A DNA stretch of 64,000 nt, taken from the NCBI RefSeq assembly GCF_013403245.1, contig NZ_JACBNQ010000020.1, forward strand, positions 1 through 64,000, given 5' to 3'. The notes under the pieces were generated by a model. The model did no database searches. It was given only the letters and a program-made list of their open reading frames with translations, and was not told where the DNA came from. The translations under genes were made by a program, and so were the position numbers. The DNA comes from Sedimentibacter hydroxybenzoicus DSM 7310 (GTDB lineage Bacteria > Bacillota > Clostridia > Tissierellales > Sedimentibacteraceae). Positions 50,188 to 59,175 of this stretch are shown piece by piece (position 1 is the stretch's first letter; each line of letters opens with the position of its first letter).

Positions 50188-51024
50188 ATGAACATGAGCA
50201 AATTAGAATGCAATGTATGTCATCATCATTGTAAATTAAGTGAAAATCAAACAGGCTTATGCAATGCAAGAAGCAATATAAACGGAAAGATTGCTGCTGT
50301 TAATTATGGGGAAATCACATGCTTAGCCTTGGATCCGATAGAAAAGAAACCCCTCAGACACTTTTATCCCGGAAGCATGATTTTATCGGTGGGAAGCTTT
50401 GGCTGTAATCTGAAATGTGCATTCTGTCAGAACTATGAAATTTCCATGGCAAAAAAGAATGATATAAAAACCCAACATGTTGAACCGGAAAAATTGGTAC
50501 AAATCGCATTGGACTTTGAAACTCGGAAAAATATCGGTATCGCATATACATACAATGAACCATTAATCGGCTATGAATATGTAAGAGATTGTGCTGTTTT
50601 AGCACAAAAGAACAAATTAAAAAATGTGGTGGTGACTAATGGCTGCGTTAATGAAGAAATATTAAAGGAACTACTTCCATATATTGACGCTTTTAATATT
50701 GATCTGAAGGGTTTTAGTGAAAAATTTTATAAAAATATTGGAGGGGATTTTGAAACCGTTAAAAAATTTATTAAAACAGCTCATACCCGGTCCCATATAG
50801 AAATAACCACACTTATAATTCCGGGCGAAAATGACAGTGAACAGGAAATTATAAATTTATCTGAATTTATAGCATCCTTAGATAATGAAATACCCTTGCA
50901 TATATCAAGGTTTTTCCCTTGTCATAAAATGAAGGATAAAAATCCCACGGACGTAAAAAAGGTATATGAGCTTGCTAAAACAGCCGGAGAGAAACTCAAA
51001 TATGTTTATGAGGGAAATTGTTAA
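50188..51024 (+). CDS. amrS: AmrS-type radical SAM enzyme
   Basis: A 278-aa radical SAM protein of the AmmeMemoRadiSam system. The 4Fe-4S cluster ligands are C73-x3-C77-x2-C80 in GCNLKCAFCQNYEIS. An N-terminal motif CNVCHHHCKLSENQTGLC probably binds a second metal. YTYNEPLIGYEY and ITTLIIPGENDSE are typical of this family, related to pyruvate formate-lyase activators. Usual partners AmrA and AmrB are not in the window. ATG 50188 or 50194. Confidence 0.87.
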   Translation: MNMSKLECNVCHHHCKLSENQTGLCNARSNINGKIAAVNYGEITCLALDPIEKKPLRHFYPGSMILSVGSFGCNLKCAFCQNYEISMAKKNDIKTQHVEPEKLVQIALDFETRKNIGIAYTYNEPLIGYEYVRDCAVLAQKNKLKNVVVTNGCVNEEILKELLPYIDAFNIDLKGFSEKFYKNIGGDFETVKKFIKTAHTRSHIEITTLIIPGENDSEQEIINLSEFIASLDNEIPLHISRFFPCHKMKDKNPTDVKKVYELAKTAGEKLKYVYEGNC

Positions 51025-51055
51025 TTGAAAGAAAAAATTTAGTTGCGATACATTG

Positions 51056-51096
51056 CCTCTGATTTCCGAAGAAATACGAAATCAGAGGTATTTGAT
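51056..51096 (+). terminator. Terminator after amrS
   Basis: CCTCTGATTTC and GAAATCAGAGG form an 11-bp stem around an 11-base loop, followed by TATTTGATTTTT. Confidence 0.75.
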
Positions 51097-51219
51097 TTTT
51101 CTCTGTTATAGCTTAATTTTATAATTGGACGTTTAAGTATAAAATACACGAATTTGACTTGAATTCAATTAATATGATATTCTGAGCATGATATTTAATT
51201 GACAAGCGAGGAGGCAGTC

Positions 51220-51777
51220 ATGAATAGAAATAACTCTAATTTTAAATTGGTTTTTTCAGCAGTAGCAATAGCAATTAATATTGTATTAGGAACTGTAGTC
51301 GGATTATTGAATATACCTTTGCTGTTTTTAGATACAGTTGGTACAATTTTCTCTGCTGCATTGTTCGGACCTTGGTACGGAGCAGCAGTAGGAGGATTGA
51401 CAAATGTAATTCAGGGTATATTGACAAACCCGAAAAATATTCCATTTGCATTGGTTAATATTGCAGTAGGTATTATAGTAGGGTTAATAGCAAGAAAGTG
51501 GAAATTCAACATTGTAACGTCAATTGTTACAGGGTTAATTTTATCGGTTGTTGCACCTCTTATAGGAACACCGATTGCAACATACGTTTATGGAGGGATT
51601 ACAGGTGACTTTAACGATGTATTTTTTACATGGTTGGTTAAATCCGGACAGTCCGTTTTTACTGCAGCTTTCATACCAAGAATTACAAGCAATATTGTTG
51701 ATAAAATTGCAAGCTGTATAATAGTATCACTGTTAATAAACAAGATACCACAAAAATTTACTCAGGGCTCCAATTAA
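51220..51777 (+). CDS. ECF transporter S component (CD3073-like)
   Basis: A 185-aa membrane protein with six helices, the substrate-binding subunit of an energy-coupling-factor vitamin or nucleobase transporter. IPLLFLDTVGTIFSAALFGPW and AAVGGLTNVIQGI are typical; the first is the helix that meets the EcfT partner. The shared EcfAAT module must be encoded elsewhere. ATG 51220 lies after GAGGAGG. It touches the next gene (zero gap), a TudS-like desulfidase, a pairing I recall from C. difficile CD3073-CD3072. Confidence 0.82.
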   Translation: MNRNNSNFKLVFSAVAIAINIVLGTVVGLLNIPLLFLDTVGTIFSAALFGPWYGAAVGGLTNVIQGILTNPKNIPFALVNIAVGIIVGLIARKWKFNIVTSIVTGLILSVVAPLIGTPIATYVYGGITGDFNDVFFTWLVKSGQSVFTAAFIPRITSNIVDKIASCIIVSLLINKIPQKFTQGSN

Positions 51778-52263
51778 ATGGAAAGAAACAAACGAATTGT
51801 ATTGGTGTCTCATTGTATATTAAATCAAAACTCAGTGGTGTATCCTTTGGCAAGAGCTAAGGGTGCATACAAAGATATAATTATCGAATTGATTAACAAT
51901 GATATAGGCATACATCAGCTTCCATGTCCTGAATACAGGTATTTAGGATTAAAAAGAGAGCCGATGACAAAAGAACAATATGACAATGAAAATTTCAGAA
52001 ATATTAATAAAAGAATTGCAGATGATACTGTTATTGTTGTAAAAGAATATTTAAACAATGGTTATGAAGTTTTGGGAATCATAGGAATAAATGAAAGTCC
52101 TACGTGCAGTATAAACGGCAATAAAGGAATCTTGATGGAAGAGCTTATGAACATATTAAATAAAGAAAATATCCGGCTTGAATATATAGATGTATTTACA
52201 GACTACCATGACGGTGAAAGAAGCAATGAGTTCATTGTTGAATTACATAAATTGATAAAATAA
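51778..52263 (+). CDS. TudS-related desulfidase (CD3072-like, DUF523 group)
   Basis: A 161-aa protein with three cysteines placed as in thiouracil desulfidase TudS: C13 (VSHCILNQN), C50 (QLPCPEY) and C110 (NESPTC). These bind a 4Fe-4S cluster with one open iron that removes sulfur. It starts on the base after the ECF S-component stop. This suggests uptake of a thiolated base and its desulfuration by this enzyme (inference). Function of this subfamily is not proven. Confidence 0.8.
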   Translation: MERNKRIVLVSHCILNQNSVVYPLARAKGAYKDIIIELINNDIGIHQLPCPEYRYLGLKREPMTKEQYDNENFRNINKRIADDTVIVVKEYLNNGYEVLGIIGINESPTCSINGNKGILMEELMNILNKENIRLEYIDVFTDYHDGERSNEFIVELHKLIK

Positions 52264-52302
52264 AGCTCATGCTGTCTCGTTGAGGCAGCATGAGCTTTAT
52301 TG
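52262..52302 (+). terminator. Terminator of the ECF-S/desulfidase operon
   Basis: AAAGCTCATGCTG and CAGCATGAGCTTT form a 13-bp stem around an 11-base loop, followed by ATTGAAAA. Overlaps the stop of the preceding gene. Confidence 0.7.
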
Positions 52303-52317
52303 AAAATTTCGGTTGTT

Positions 52318-52350
52318 GTTATCCTGTCGGTAGTAAAGAATCTCATTTTT
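52318..52350. repeat. Repeat C fragment, copy 3 (weak)
   Basis: GTTATCCTGTCGGTAGTAAA followed by GAATCTCATTTTTTG is a diverged half of the repeat at 28305-28381. It lies at the 3' end of the threonine-dehydrogenase-type gene. Confidence 0.45.
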
Positions 52351-52355
52351 TGTTC

Positions 52356-53312
52356 TTAAATATTTAATTTTGTTTTCAATTTCTCAAGCATGTCTTTCGT
52401 CATTGCATCTAAATCATATTTCGGGTTCCAGCCCCATTCTTCTCTGGCTGCCGAATCATCTAATGAATCGGGCCACGAGTTTGCTATTTCCTGCCTTATC
52501 GGGTCAACGTCGTAATTCAGTTCAAAATCCGGTATGAATTTTCTTATGGATGCAGCTATCATTTCGGGCTCAAAGCTCATAGCGGTAACATTAAAAGCGT
52601 TGCGATGTTTTAATTTGCTTGAATCTGCCTCAATTAAATCAATAATAGCATTTATGGCATCAGGCATGTACATCATATCCATATATGTTCCTTTTTGGAT
52701 AAAGCTAACGTATTTTTGTTTCTGCAAAGCTTCATAATAAATATGTACAGCATAATCCGTCGTTCCTCCTCCGGGCAGCGTCTTGTACGAAATAAGTCCC
52801 GGGAAGCGGACGCCCCTTGTATCAACTCCAAATTTTTTAAAATAATAGTCACATAATAATTCGCCGGCTGCTTTTGTTACTCCGTACATAGTGGTGGGTC
52901 TTTGTATTGTGTCCTGGGGAGTTTTGTCCTTTGGAGTAGAAGGACCGAAAGCAGCAATGGATGAAGGGGTGAATAACATACAGTTTTTTTCTCTGGCTAT
53001 TTCTAAAACATTGTATAACCCGTTCATATTTATATTCCAGCATTGATTCGGATCCTTTTCTCCTGTAGCCGATAGAATTGCCGCTAGATTTACAATTGTA
53101 TTTATTTTATGTTTATCTACAGCTGCTGCCAATGTAACAGGATCATTGATATCTATGACTTCAAATGGTCCTGATTCGATTAACTGTTCATGCTCTTTCT
53201 TTATTCTTCTGTTACTTGCCACAACATTGTTCAAACCATAAACTTTACGCATTTCCGTTGTTAATTCAGTGCCTATTTGCCCCAATGCTCCCGTAATTAA
53301 TATTTTCCTCAC
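52356..53312 (-). CDS. L-threonine 3-dehydrogenase, SDR type
   Basis: A 318-aa extended short-chain dehydrogenase. Rossmann motif TGALGQIGTEL, the active-site pair in YGVTKAAGE, and RGVRFPGLISYKTLPGGGTTDYAV (characteristic of SDR threonine dehydrogenases) are present. The enzyme oxidises threonine to 2-amino-3-ketobutyrate. GGAGGTATG with spacing just before the ATG. A kbl partner is not next to it. Confidence 0.88.
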   Translation of the reverse strand: MRKILITGALGQIGTELTTEMRKVYGLNNVVASNRRIKKEHEQLIESGPFEVIDINDPVTLAAAVDKHKINTIVNLAAILSATGEKDPNQCWNINMNGLYNVLEIAREKNCMLFTPSSIAAFGPSTPKDKTPQDTIQRPTTMYGVTKAAGELLCDYYFKKFGVDTRGVRFPGLISYKTLPGGGTTDYAVHIYYEALQKQKYVSFIQKGTYMDMMYMPDAINAIIDLIEADSSKLKHRNAFNVTAMSFEPEMIAASIRKFIPDFELNYDVDPIRQEIANSWPDSLDDSAAREEWGWNPKYDLDAMTKDMLEKLKTKLNI

Positions 53313-53423
53313 AACATACCTCCCATATTTTAATATAAGATATTTTGTTAATATATATATGATAACAAAAAAAACATGAAATATAAATAGTAATCTGTCT
53401 AATAAATAAAATAAAAAAAGTAC

Positions 53424-53477
53424 TTGACCTGTCGTAGTAAATATAATATAATTACTTTATCAGATGAAGTACGACAG
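53424..53477 (+). promoter_or_regulatory. PadR promoter and operator
   Basis: TTGACC (53424-53429), 17-base spacer, TATAAT (53447-53452). The 8-base arms CTGTCGTA (53429-53436) and TACGACAG (53470-53477) are an inverted repeat framing the -10, and TGTCGTAGTAAA is partly repeated as GATGTAGTAAAA further on. A likely PadR autoregulatory site. Confidence 0.7.
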
Positions 53478-53509
53478 ATGTAGTAAAATTATCAGGAAGG
53501 GGTATATTT

Positions 53510-53854
53510 ATGATTAGCAGTGATGTTATTCGAGGATATAACGATACTATGATATTGTATCTTTTGCTGAACGAACCATCTTATGGATATGAAATTTCCA
53601 AAAGAATTCGGGAATTAACAGATGAAAAATACATTATGAAGGAAACAACCCTTTATTCTGCATTTAAGAGAATGGAATCCAATGGTTTTATTGAAGCATT
53701 CTCAGGCAGCGAAACGAACGGGAAACCGAGAACATATTACAAAATAACAGATGCAGGAAGAAGCTACTATAAGGAAAAGTGTGAAGAGTGGGAAATTACC
53801 CGGGAAGTTATTGAGAAATTTATAGTAAAGGAGAATTTTCATGAATACAATTAG
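53510..53854 (+). CDS. PadR-family transcriptional regulator
   Basis: A 114-aa winged-helix regulator. MILYLLLNEPSYGYEISKRI, TLYSAFKRMESNGFIEAF and GKPRTYYKITDAGRSYYKEK are standard PadR blocks; a single C-terminal helix serves dimerisation. GGAAGGGG lies before the ATG. The downstream gene overlaps its last 14 bases, a common PadR-plus-HAAS membrane protein arrangement. Confidence 0.93.
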   Translation: MISSDVIRGYNDTMILYLLLNEPSYGYEISKRIRELTDEKYIMKETTLYSAFKRMESNGFIEAFSGSETNGKPRTYYKITDAGRSYYKEKCEEWEITREVIEKFIVKENFHEYN

Positions 53855-54800
53855 GAATTATCTTGACAATATGTTTTTAGGATTACCACAGACAGAAGAA
53901 GTAACAAAAGCAAAAATGGAACTGTTAGCAATGATGGAAGACAAATATAATGAGTTAAAAGATAGTGGAAAAACTGAAAATGAAGCTATTGGAATTGTTA
54001 TATCAGAATTTGGAAATTTAGATGAGTTAGGGGAAACCTTAGGAATTAAGCATGCACTGGAGAACAAATCTGATATACCTATGATTACCTATGAAGATGC
54101 ACGAAAATATATAGAAATTACTAAAGAAGCAACACCAAAAATCAGCTTGGGAATATTGTTATGCATAATATCCCCCGTAGTATTGCTTTTATTGCTTGGA
54201 CTAAGTGAATTAAATATGGTTCGTGTAAAGGAAGAGGCGTTAATTGCTATCGGACTGGTCGCATTAATTGCTTCGGTAGCCGCAGGAGTATCATATATAA
54301 TAAGATTTTCAGGAAAACTTGAAAAATATGATTACCTTAAGTATGATTTATTTGAAACAGACTATAAAACAGAGCAAATGGTACGTGGCATATTGGAAGA
54401 GGATGAACCTATATACAGGTCAGCAGTAAGTACGTCCGTTATATTGTACATTTTAAGTGCATTGCCGGTTATTGTCATACCGCTTGTATTTGAGACCGAA
54501 GGATTGAGTGTGTTATCCGTAGTTATTACCTTATTTATAGTTGCATTTTCCACATACAATCTAATCAGTAAAAGTGCCGTTAACGGTACATGCAACATAC
54601 TGTTGCAGCAGGGAGATTACTCTTTAAAAAGGAAATCCAACAAAATATCAAGAATCGTTTCAAGCGTGTATTGGTGCGTAATTGTTGCGGCTTATCTTGG
54701 ATATAGCTTCACAACATACAATTGGGCAATGTCATGGATTATATGGCCGGTAGCAGGTATTTTATATGGAGCAATCAGTGCAATTGTAGATGAAAGATAA
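53841..54800 (+). CDS. HAAS-domain membrane protein
   Basis: A 319-aa protein. The first 75 residues form the HAAS (permease prefix) domain: LDNMFLGLPQTEEVTKAKME, then EAIGIVISEFGNLDELGETLG. Five or six membrane helices follow (about 98-120, 130-152, 195-215, 222-240, 270-290, 295-312). HAAS proteins work with PadR regulators, which they may inhibit. Overlap with the PadR gene supports a coupled pair. Confidence 0.85.
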   Translation: MNTIRNYLDNMFLGLPQTEEVTKAKMELLAMMEDKYNELKDSGKTENEAIGIVISEFGNLDELGETLGIKHALENKSDIPMITYEDARKYIEITKEATPKISLGILLCIISPVVLLLLLGLSELNMVRVKEEALIAIGLVALIASVAAGVSYIIRFSGKLEKYDYLKYDLFETDYKTEQMVRGILEEDEPIYRSAVSTSVILYILSALPVIVIPLVFETEGLSVLSVVITLFIVAFSTYNLISKSAVNGTCNILLQQGDYSLKRKSNKISRIVSSVYWCVIVAAYLGYSFTTYNWAMSWIIWPVAGILYGAISAIVDER

Positions 54801-54821
54801 AAATGTCTTGTAAAATAAACG

Positions 54822-54853
54822 AAATGCCGATACTCGGGTATCGGCATTTTTCT
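54822..54853. terminator. Bidirectional terminator
   Basis: AAATGCCGATAC and GTATCGGCATTT make a 12-bp stem with a TCGG loop and T tail; lies between converging genes. Confidence 0.9.
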
Positions 54854-54866
54854 GCATCTGATCAGG

Positions 54867-55409
54867 CTATTTTAAAAAGTCAGGAAATGTCCCCTGTCTA
54901 TATCCTGCAATTTTCCAATTATCATCGGTTTTGCTGAGTAATAATTTTCCCTTGGCTGTGCCTTCAGTTTCTGTGCTATCATCCGAAATTAGCTTTAAAT
55001 TAACTTCAAAGCTGTAATCGGCTTCATTATTATCAATATCAGCGTAGTTTTCTGATAATTGGATTCCGGTAACTTGCATTGTAAAATTTTCTCTGTAGCA
55101 TATTTCGGTAAATTTTAAATTTTGTCTGTTTTTCAATAATACCTCATATCCATCCTCTGTCATTAATGATTTTAAAATATCATCATTAACATGTACCGCA
55201 GTATTCAAATCCAATTCCATTGCTTCCGAAGGAGATGCATTCTTTAAGGAGCTATAATTTCCAACTTCTTCGCTGCTTACCGTATATAAATCTGAAATAA
55301 AATCCTTTGCAACCTGCTGCGCATTTTCTTCTTCATTTTTACTGCACCCGGCAAAAATTAATATAATTAAACATAGAATAATAAAAACGAAATTATTTGT
55401 TCTTTTCAT
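54867..55409 (-). CDS. Lipoprotein of unknown function
   Basis: A 180-aa protein with a lipoprotein signal ending in the lipobox FAGC (cysteine near 22). The mature domain has an N-terminal helix (AQQVAKDFISDLYTV) and a run of strands ending in DDNWKIAGYRQG, which suggests an NTF2/cystatin-like fold as in the lipoprotein at 31932. GGAGG precedes the ATG. No family name recognised. Confidence 0.75.
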   Translation of the reverse strand: MKRTNNFVFIILCLIILIFAGCSKNEEENAQQVAKDFISDLYTVSSEEVGNYSSLKNASPSEAMELDLNTAVHVNDDILKSLMTEDGYEVLLKNRQNLKFTEICYRENFTMQVTGIQLSENYADIDNNEADYSFEVNLKLISDDSTETEGTAKGKLLLSKTDDNWKIAGYRQGTFPDFLK

Positions 55410-55638
55410 TAATCAACCTCCAAGCATACATGTCTTTTTTATCTGTATTATCTATATTATATCATTATTTGTAAGGATTTCCCACAGTTAATTCCGATAA
55501 ATTATATGAAACAATAATCGCTGTAAATAAAGGAATAAAGATAAAATTGCTATTGTTATTTACAAACATAATAGCATAGTATATTATGGTAAAATAAGTA
55601 TAAATAAATGTTAGATACTATAAAATTGAGGTGATTAT

Positions 55639-56061
55639 ATGAATCATGCAGGAACCATAACTCTTACAACAGACAGGTTAATTTTGAGACGGTTTACTGT
55701 TGATGATACGGAAGCTGTATATAACAATTGGACAAGCGACAGCGATGAACCAATAGGGGCTATTGGTTTATTTGTAGTTAATGAAGGTGATATGCGGGGA
55801 GATTTTGCATACAGTATAAGCAGAAGATATTGGGGGATGGGTATCGCTTCGGAGGCATTTAAGGAAGTATTAAAATTTGCTTTTGAAATTGTAGGATTTA
55901 ACAGAATAGAATCCTATCATTCAATAAACAATCTCGCTTCGGGAAAAGTGATGCAAAAGGCCGGAATGAAATTAGAAGGATTAGCAAGGCAGAAATATAA
56001 AAGCAACGTAGGTTTTGAAGACAGCTATATGTATTCAATTTTAAAGAACGAATTCAAATAA
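55639..56061 (+). pseudogene. GNAT acetyltransferase with internal deletion
   Basis: A 140-aa RimJ-like frame. The start (TLTTDRLILRRFTVDDTEAV) and the acetyl-CoA loop (ISRRYWGMGIASEAFKEVLKF) are intact, but compared with the 192-aa paralog at 44988 about 45 residues are missing between YNNWTSDSD and EPIGAIGLF, where the first strands of the fold should be. The reading frame is kept. It has GAGGTG before the ATG and may be expressed, but is probably inactive. Confidence 0.65.
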
Positions 56062-56128
56062 ATCGCCTAAAACGTTAAGTTTTGTGATATAATAGGACAA
56101 ATTATATTAGGAAGTAAGGGGAGACGAT

Positions 56129-56671
56129 ATGAAAATTCTAGTGCTAACGGGTAGTCCGCACAAAAATGGAACAACTTCATTTCTAGCAGATGAATTTTGT
56201 GAAGGAGCAGAACAATCAGGTCATGAGGTTATACGTATTGACACTGCTAAATTGAAAATCAATCCGTGCCTCGGTTGTAATCACTGCCGCAGAAATGAAG
56301 GAAAATGTATCCATGAATACGATGATATGATTGAAATTATTTTACATTTATTAACTGCTGATGCAGTTGTACTGGTATCACCGCTGTATTATTTTGGTTT
56401 GACAGCACAGTTGAAAACAGTAATAGACAGGTTCTATTCCGTTAATTCACTGCTCAGAGAAAGTCCGAAAAAACTATATTTAATCTCTGCGGGAGCGGAT
56501 AAAGATGAATGGGCAATGGACGGAGTAAGAGCACATTATGAAACCCTGTGCAAGTATCTGAACTGGAAGGAAGGCGGAACATTATTGGCTTATGGATTAG
56601 CTACCCGAGAGGATGCCGAAAACAGTGAATACAAAGTTTGGGCTAACAGGCTTGGAATGGGGGTATCATGA
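56129..56671 (+). CDS. NADPH-dependent FMN reductase-like flavoprotein
   Basis: A 180-aa flavodoxin-fold protein. KILVLTGSPHKNGTTSFLAD binds the FMN phosphate; CLGCNHCRRNEGKCIHEYDDM has the cysteine cluster seen in iron-sulfur flavoproteins, though one or two ligands may vary. SPLYYFGLTAQLKTVIDRF contacts the flavin. Its stop overlaps the nitroreductase start (ATGA), so the two flavoproteins probably act together. Confidence 0.88.
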   Translation: MKILVLTGSPHKNGTTSFLADEFCEGAEQSGHEVIRIDTAKLKINPCLGCNHCRRNEGKCIHEYDDMIEIILHLLTADAVVLVSPLYYFGLTAQLKTVIDRFYSVNSLLRESPKKLYLISAGADKDEWAMDGVRAHYETLCKYLNWKEGGTLLAYGLATREDAENSEYKVWANRLGMGVS

Positions 56672-57393
56672 ACGACGTAATAGAATTATTAAAATCACAC
56701 ACATCTATCAGAAAGTTTAACGAAACAAAAATAGCAGATGAACAGGCACAGTATATTATTGATTCAGCAATGCGTGGAGCGACTGCCGGCAATATGATGG
56801 CTTACAGTATTATAAAAATACGATCAAAAGAAACCTTATCAAAGCTTGCAAAGAGCTGTGACAATCAACCGTTTATAGAAAGTGCGGATTTGGCATTATT
56901 GTTTGTAGCCGACAGCTATAAATGGCACAGATTTTTTTGGCAACGAAACATTAATGAAGCATTTCCCGATTATAAAGGACCTTGCATAAGTGATTTTATG
57001 CTTGGAGTTCAGGATGGGATGATTGCGGCACAAAATGCGGTAATAGCAGCGGAAAGCTTAGGAATCGGAACCTGTTATATCGGTGATATAATGGAAAACT
57101 ACGAATATCACAGGGAACTTTTCAATCTGCCCGAATATACGATGCCAATAACATTAGTTGTAATGGGAAATTACGATACCAAGCCGCAGATAAGAGACCG
57201 GTTTGACAAATCATGTGTTGTATTTGATGAGGTATATCCAACAATATCAGAAGAATTCATTAACAACATGTTCCTTAAAAATGAATCTAAGGATTCGGAT
57301 TTTGCTGTAAAATTTTATAAAAGAAAAATAGACGCACCATTTTTCAAAGAAATGATCAGATCAATAAAGAAATACATTAATGAATGGAATTGA
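56668..57393 (+). CDS. Nitroreductase-family protein
   Basis: A 241-aa FMN oxidoreductase. SHTSIRKFNETKI and MRGATAGNMMAYSIIKI give the FMN-binding N-terminus; AAQNAVIAAESLGIGTCYIGDI is the family signature. The last 40 residues are an added helical tail. Such enzymes reduce nitroaromatics, quinones or flavins. No terminator is clear afterward, although the next gene converges. Confidence 0.9.
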   Translation: MNDVIELLKSHTSIRKFNETKIADEQAQYIIDSAMRGATAGNMMAYSIIKIRSKETLSKLAKSCDNQPFIESADLALLFVADSYKWHRFFWQRNINEAFPDYKGPCISDFMLGVQDGMIAAQNAVIAAESLGIGTCYIGDIMENYEYHRELFNLPEYTMPITLVVMGNYDTKPQIRDRFDKSCVVFDEVYPTISEEFINNMFLKNESKDSDFAVKFYKRKIDAPFFKEMIRSIKKYINEWN

Positions 57394-57430
57394 TTAAATT
57401 GCCCGAGAGAGACCTCGGGCAAAACTTCAA

Positions 57431-58300
57431 TTATTTCTTTCTCCAATATGTCCAGGTAATCATTGGCTCATATCCGATTGAGCTATAGAACTGGCTTCCT
57501 CCACCGGTCATATGTGTTGCACCGAGTGTCTTCATTCTTCTGTACATTTCAGACAATGCTGCAGCCGCAAGACCTTTGCCTCGATATTCTGGTACAGTGC
57601 ATAAAGGCTCCATATATGCAAGCTTATTTTCAGGCGTCCACCACATACCTGCCCAGCATACGTAATCACCTGCTTTATTCTGTATTGCCACAGGGTACTT
57701 TGGCGTAGCATGGGGTGAAGTATATAGATGATATCCATCATCAACGTAACCGTCCCATGGTCCTTCTTTTTCGTGGTCAAAACCCTTCCAGCAGCATATC
57801 AGCATTTTTGCCATGTCAAATTTACCTGGTTCCACAAAGCTTAGGCCGTCCGGCAGCTTATAATCTAATTGTTTACTGAAGTCAAAAATCATATCAACAT
57901 GTTCACCGCCTTGCTCAAAACCTGCATCTGCAGCAGCTTTGGTTACTGCATTTTGTCCCTTGAAAATATTGAGTTTAAGATTGCCGTCTTTATCAATCAA
58001 ATATTTCTGTGCATGAATAACCATTTCAGACGAGATTTCTTCATACCCCGGTCTTAAGCTGAAAAATGCTTCTCCAATGTGACTTTCATAGAAACAGAAT
58101 CCAACAATTCTGCCATCATTTTCCCAGATCATGTTCCGATGGCTCATCGTCTTATCTGCCCATCCCGATGAAAGTGCATATTCCAGAAAGGGGGCCGGAA
58201 CGCCATTCCTCCAGTCTTTTTCGTAAATATCAATCATAAACTTATATACTGCTAAAAAATCCGAAAGAATCATAAATGGTCTTTTGGTTATATTTTTCAT
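57431..58300 (-). CDS. GNAT acetyltransferase, two-domain
   Basis: A 289-aa protein with tandem GNAT-like domains. The C-terminal one is complete: AYMEPLCTVPEYRGKGLAAAALSEMYRRM is the acetyl-CoA loop and FYSSIGYEP the final strand. The N-terminal one lacks an obvious pyrophosphate loop. ATG 58300 lies 8-9 bases after AAGGAG, better than the TTG at 58321. Possibly a mycothiol-synthase-like or Eis-like enzyme; substrate unknown. The 280 bases upstream (58301-58583) are AT-rich with no recognised element. Confidence 0.85.
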   Translation of the reverse strand: MKNITKRPFMILSDFLAVYKFMIDIYEKDWRNGVPAPFLEYALSSGWADKTMSHRNMIWENDGRIVGFCFYESHIGEAFFSLRPGYEEISSEMVIHAQKYLIDKDGNLKLNIFKGQNAVTKAAADAGFEQGGEHVDMIFDFSKQLDYKLPDGLSFVEPGKFDMAKMLICCWKGFDHEKEGPWDGYVDDGYHLYTSPHATPKYPVAIQNKAGDYVCWAGMWWTPENKLAYMEPLCTVPEYRGKGLAAAALSEMYRRMKTLGATHMTGGGSQFYSSIGYEPMITWTYWRKK

Positions 58301-58583
58301 ATTGTTAAACTCCTTAAACAACGGTTGAGTTTTTTATGTATTAACTAAATTATAACCCATATCTGAAAACATTTCCACTATTTATGCCTTCTTTATATGT
58401 GAGATGTATAATTAAGTAATTAAGAATTTTATTAATTCCAATAATTCTCAATAATTCTTTATAATCTCGCTATGATAGAGTATAATCAAAGTATAGAATT
58501 ACAGTTAATATATATGCTTAATGAAAGAGGGCAAATTCAGGATATCTTTTATTAAGAAATAATTGATTTAATTGGGAGGAAAA

Positions 58584-59156
58584 ATGAACTATCGTAGTGC
58601 TGAGATAAAGGACATTCCGGGTATTTTGTTATTGGAGAAAAAATATCATAAGAATTCAATCAGTAAAGAAGATAAGCCGGGTGGATGTATCGGAACCTTT
58701 TTTTCCGAGAAAAAGTTAAAAAGATTAATAGAAGAAGAAAAAGGTTTAGCGGTAGCTTATGATGGAGATAGAATGATTGGTTTTGCTAACTCTGCATCAT
58801 GGAGGTTCTGGCAGGAATGGCCGGTATTTCATCCCATGATTGATGATTTGCCCAACATTAAGTATAAGGATAGAGTATTATCGGCAGATAATTCATACCA
58901 GTACGGACCTGCCTGTATAGACAAGGATTACAGAGGAACCGGAGTATTATTTAATTTGTTCGAATGCTCGAGACTTTTGATGAAGGACAGATACCCTGTT
59001 TTGGTGACTTATGTGGATCAATCCAATCAAAGGTCATTTCAAGCTCATTCAAGAAAATTAGGGTGTGACGTTGTAAAGGAGTTCGAATTTCACGGCGATA
59101 AGCTTTTCGTCCTTTGCTATGATACATCAAAGAAAACACGGAGAACTATTAAATAA
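58584..59156 (+). CDS. GNAT-like acetyltransferase
   Basis: A 190-aa protein. NYRSAEIKDIPGILLLEKKYH, LAVAYDGDRMIGFANSASWRF and CIDKDYRGTGVLFNLFECSRLL (diverged acetyl-CoA loop) place it in the GNAT superfamily. ATG 58584 follows GGGAGGA. It is the last of six GNAT frames in the 45-59 kb zone. Confidence 0.8.
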   Translation: MNYRSAEIKDIPGILLLEKKYHKNSISKEDKPGGCIGTFFSEKKLKRLIEEEKGLAVAYDGDRMIGFANSASWRFWQEWPVFHPMIDDLPNIKYKDRVLSADNSYQYGPACIDKDYRGTGVLFNLFECSRLLMKDRYPVLVTYVDQSNQRSFQAHSRKLGCDVVKEFEFHGDKLFVLCYDTSKKTRRTIK

Positions 59157-59175
59157 GCGGGGGACGAGCGCCCAC

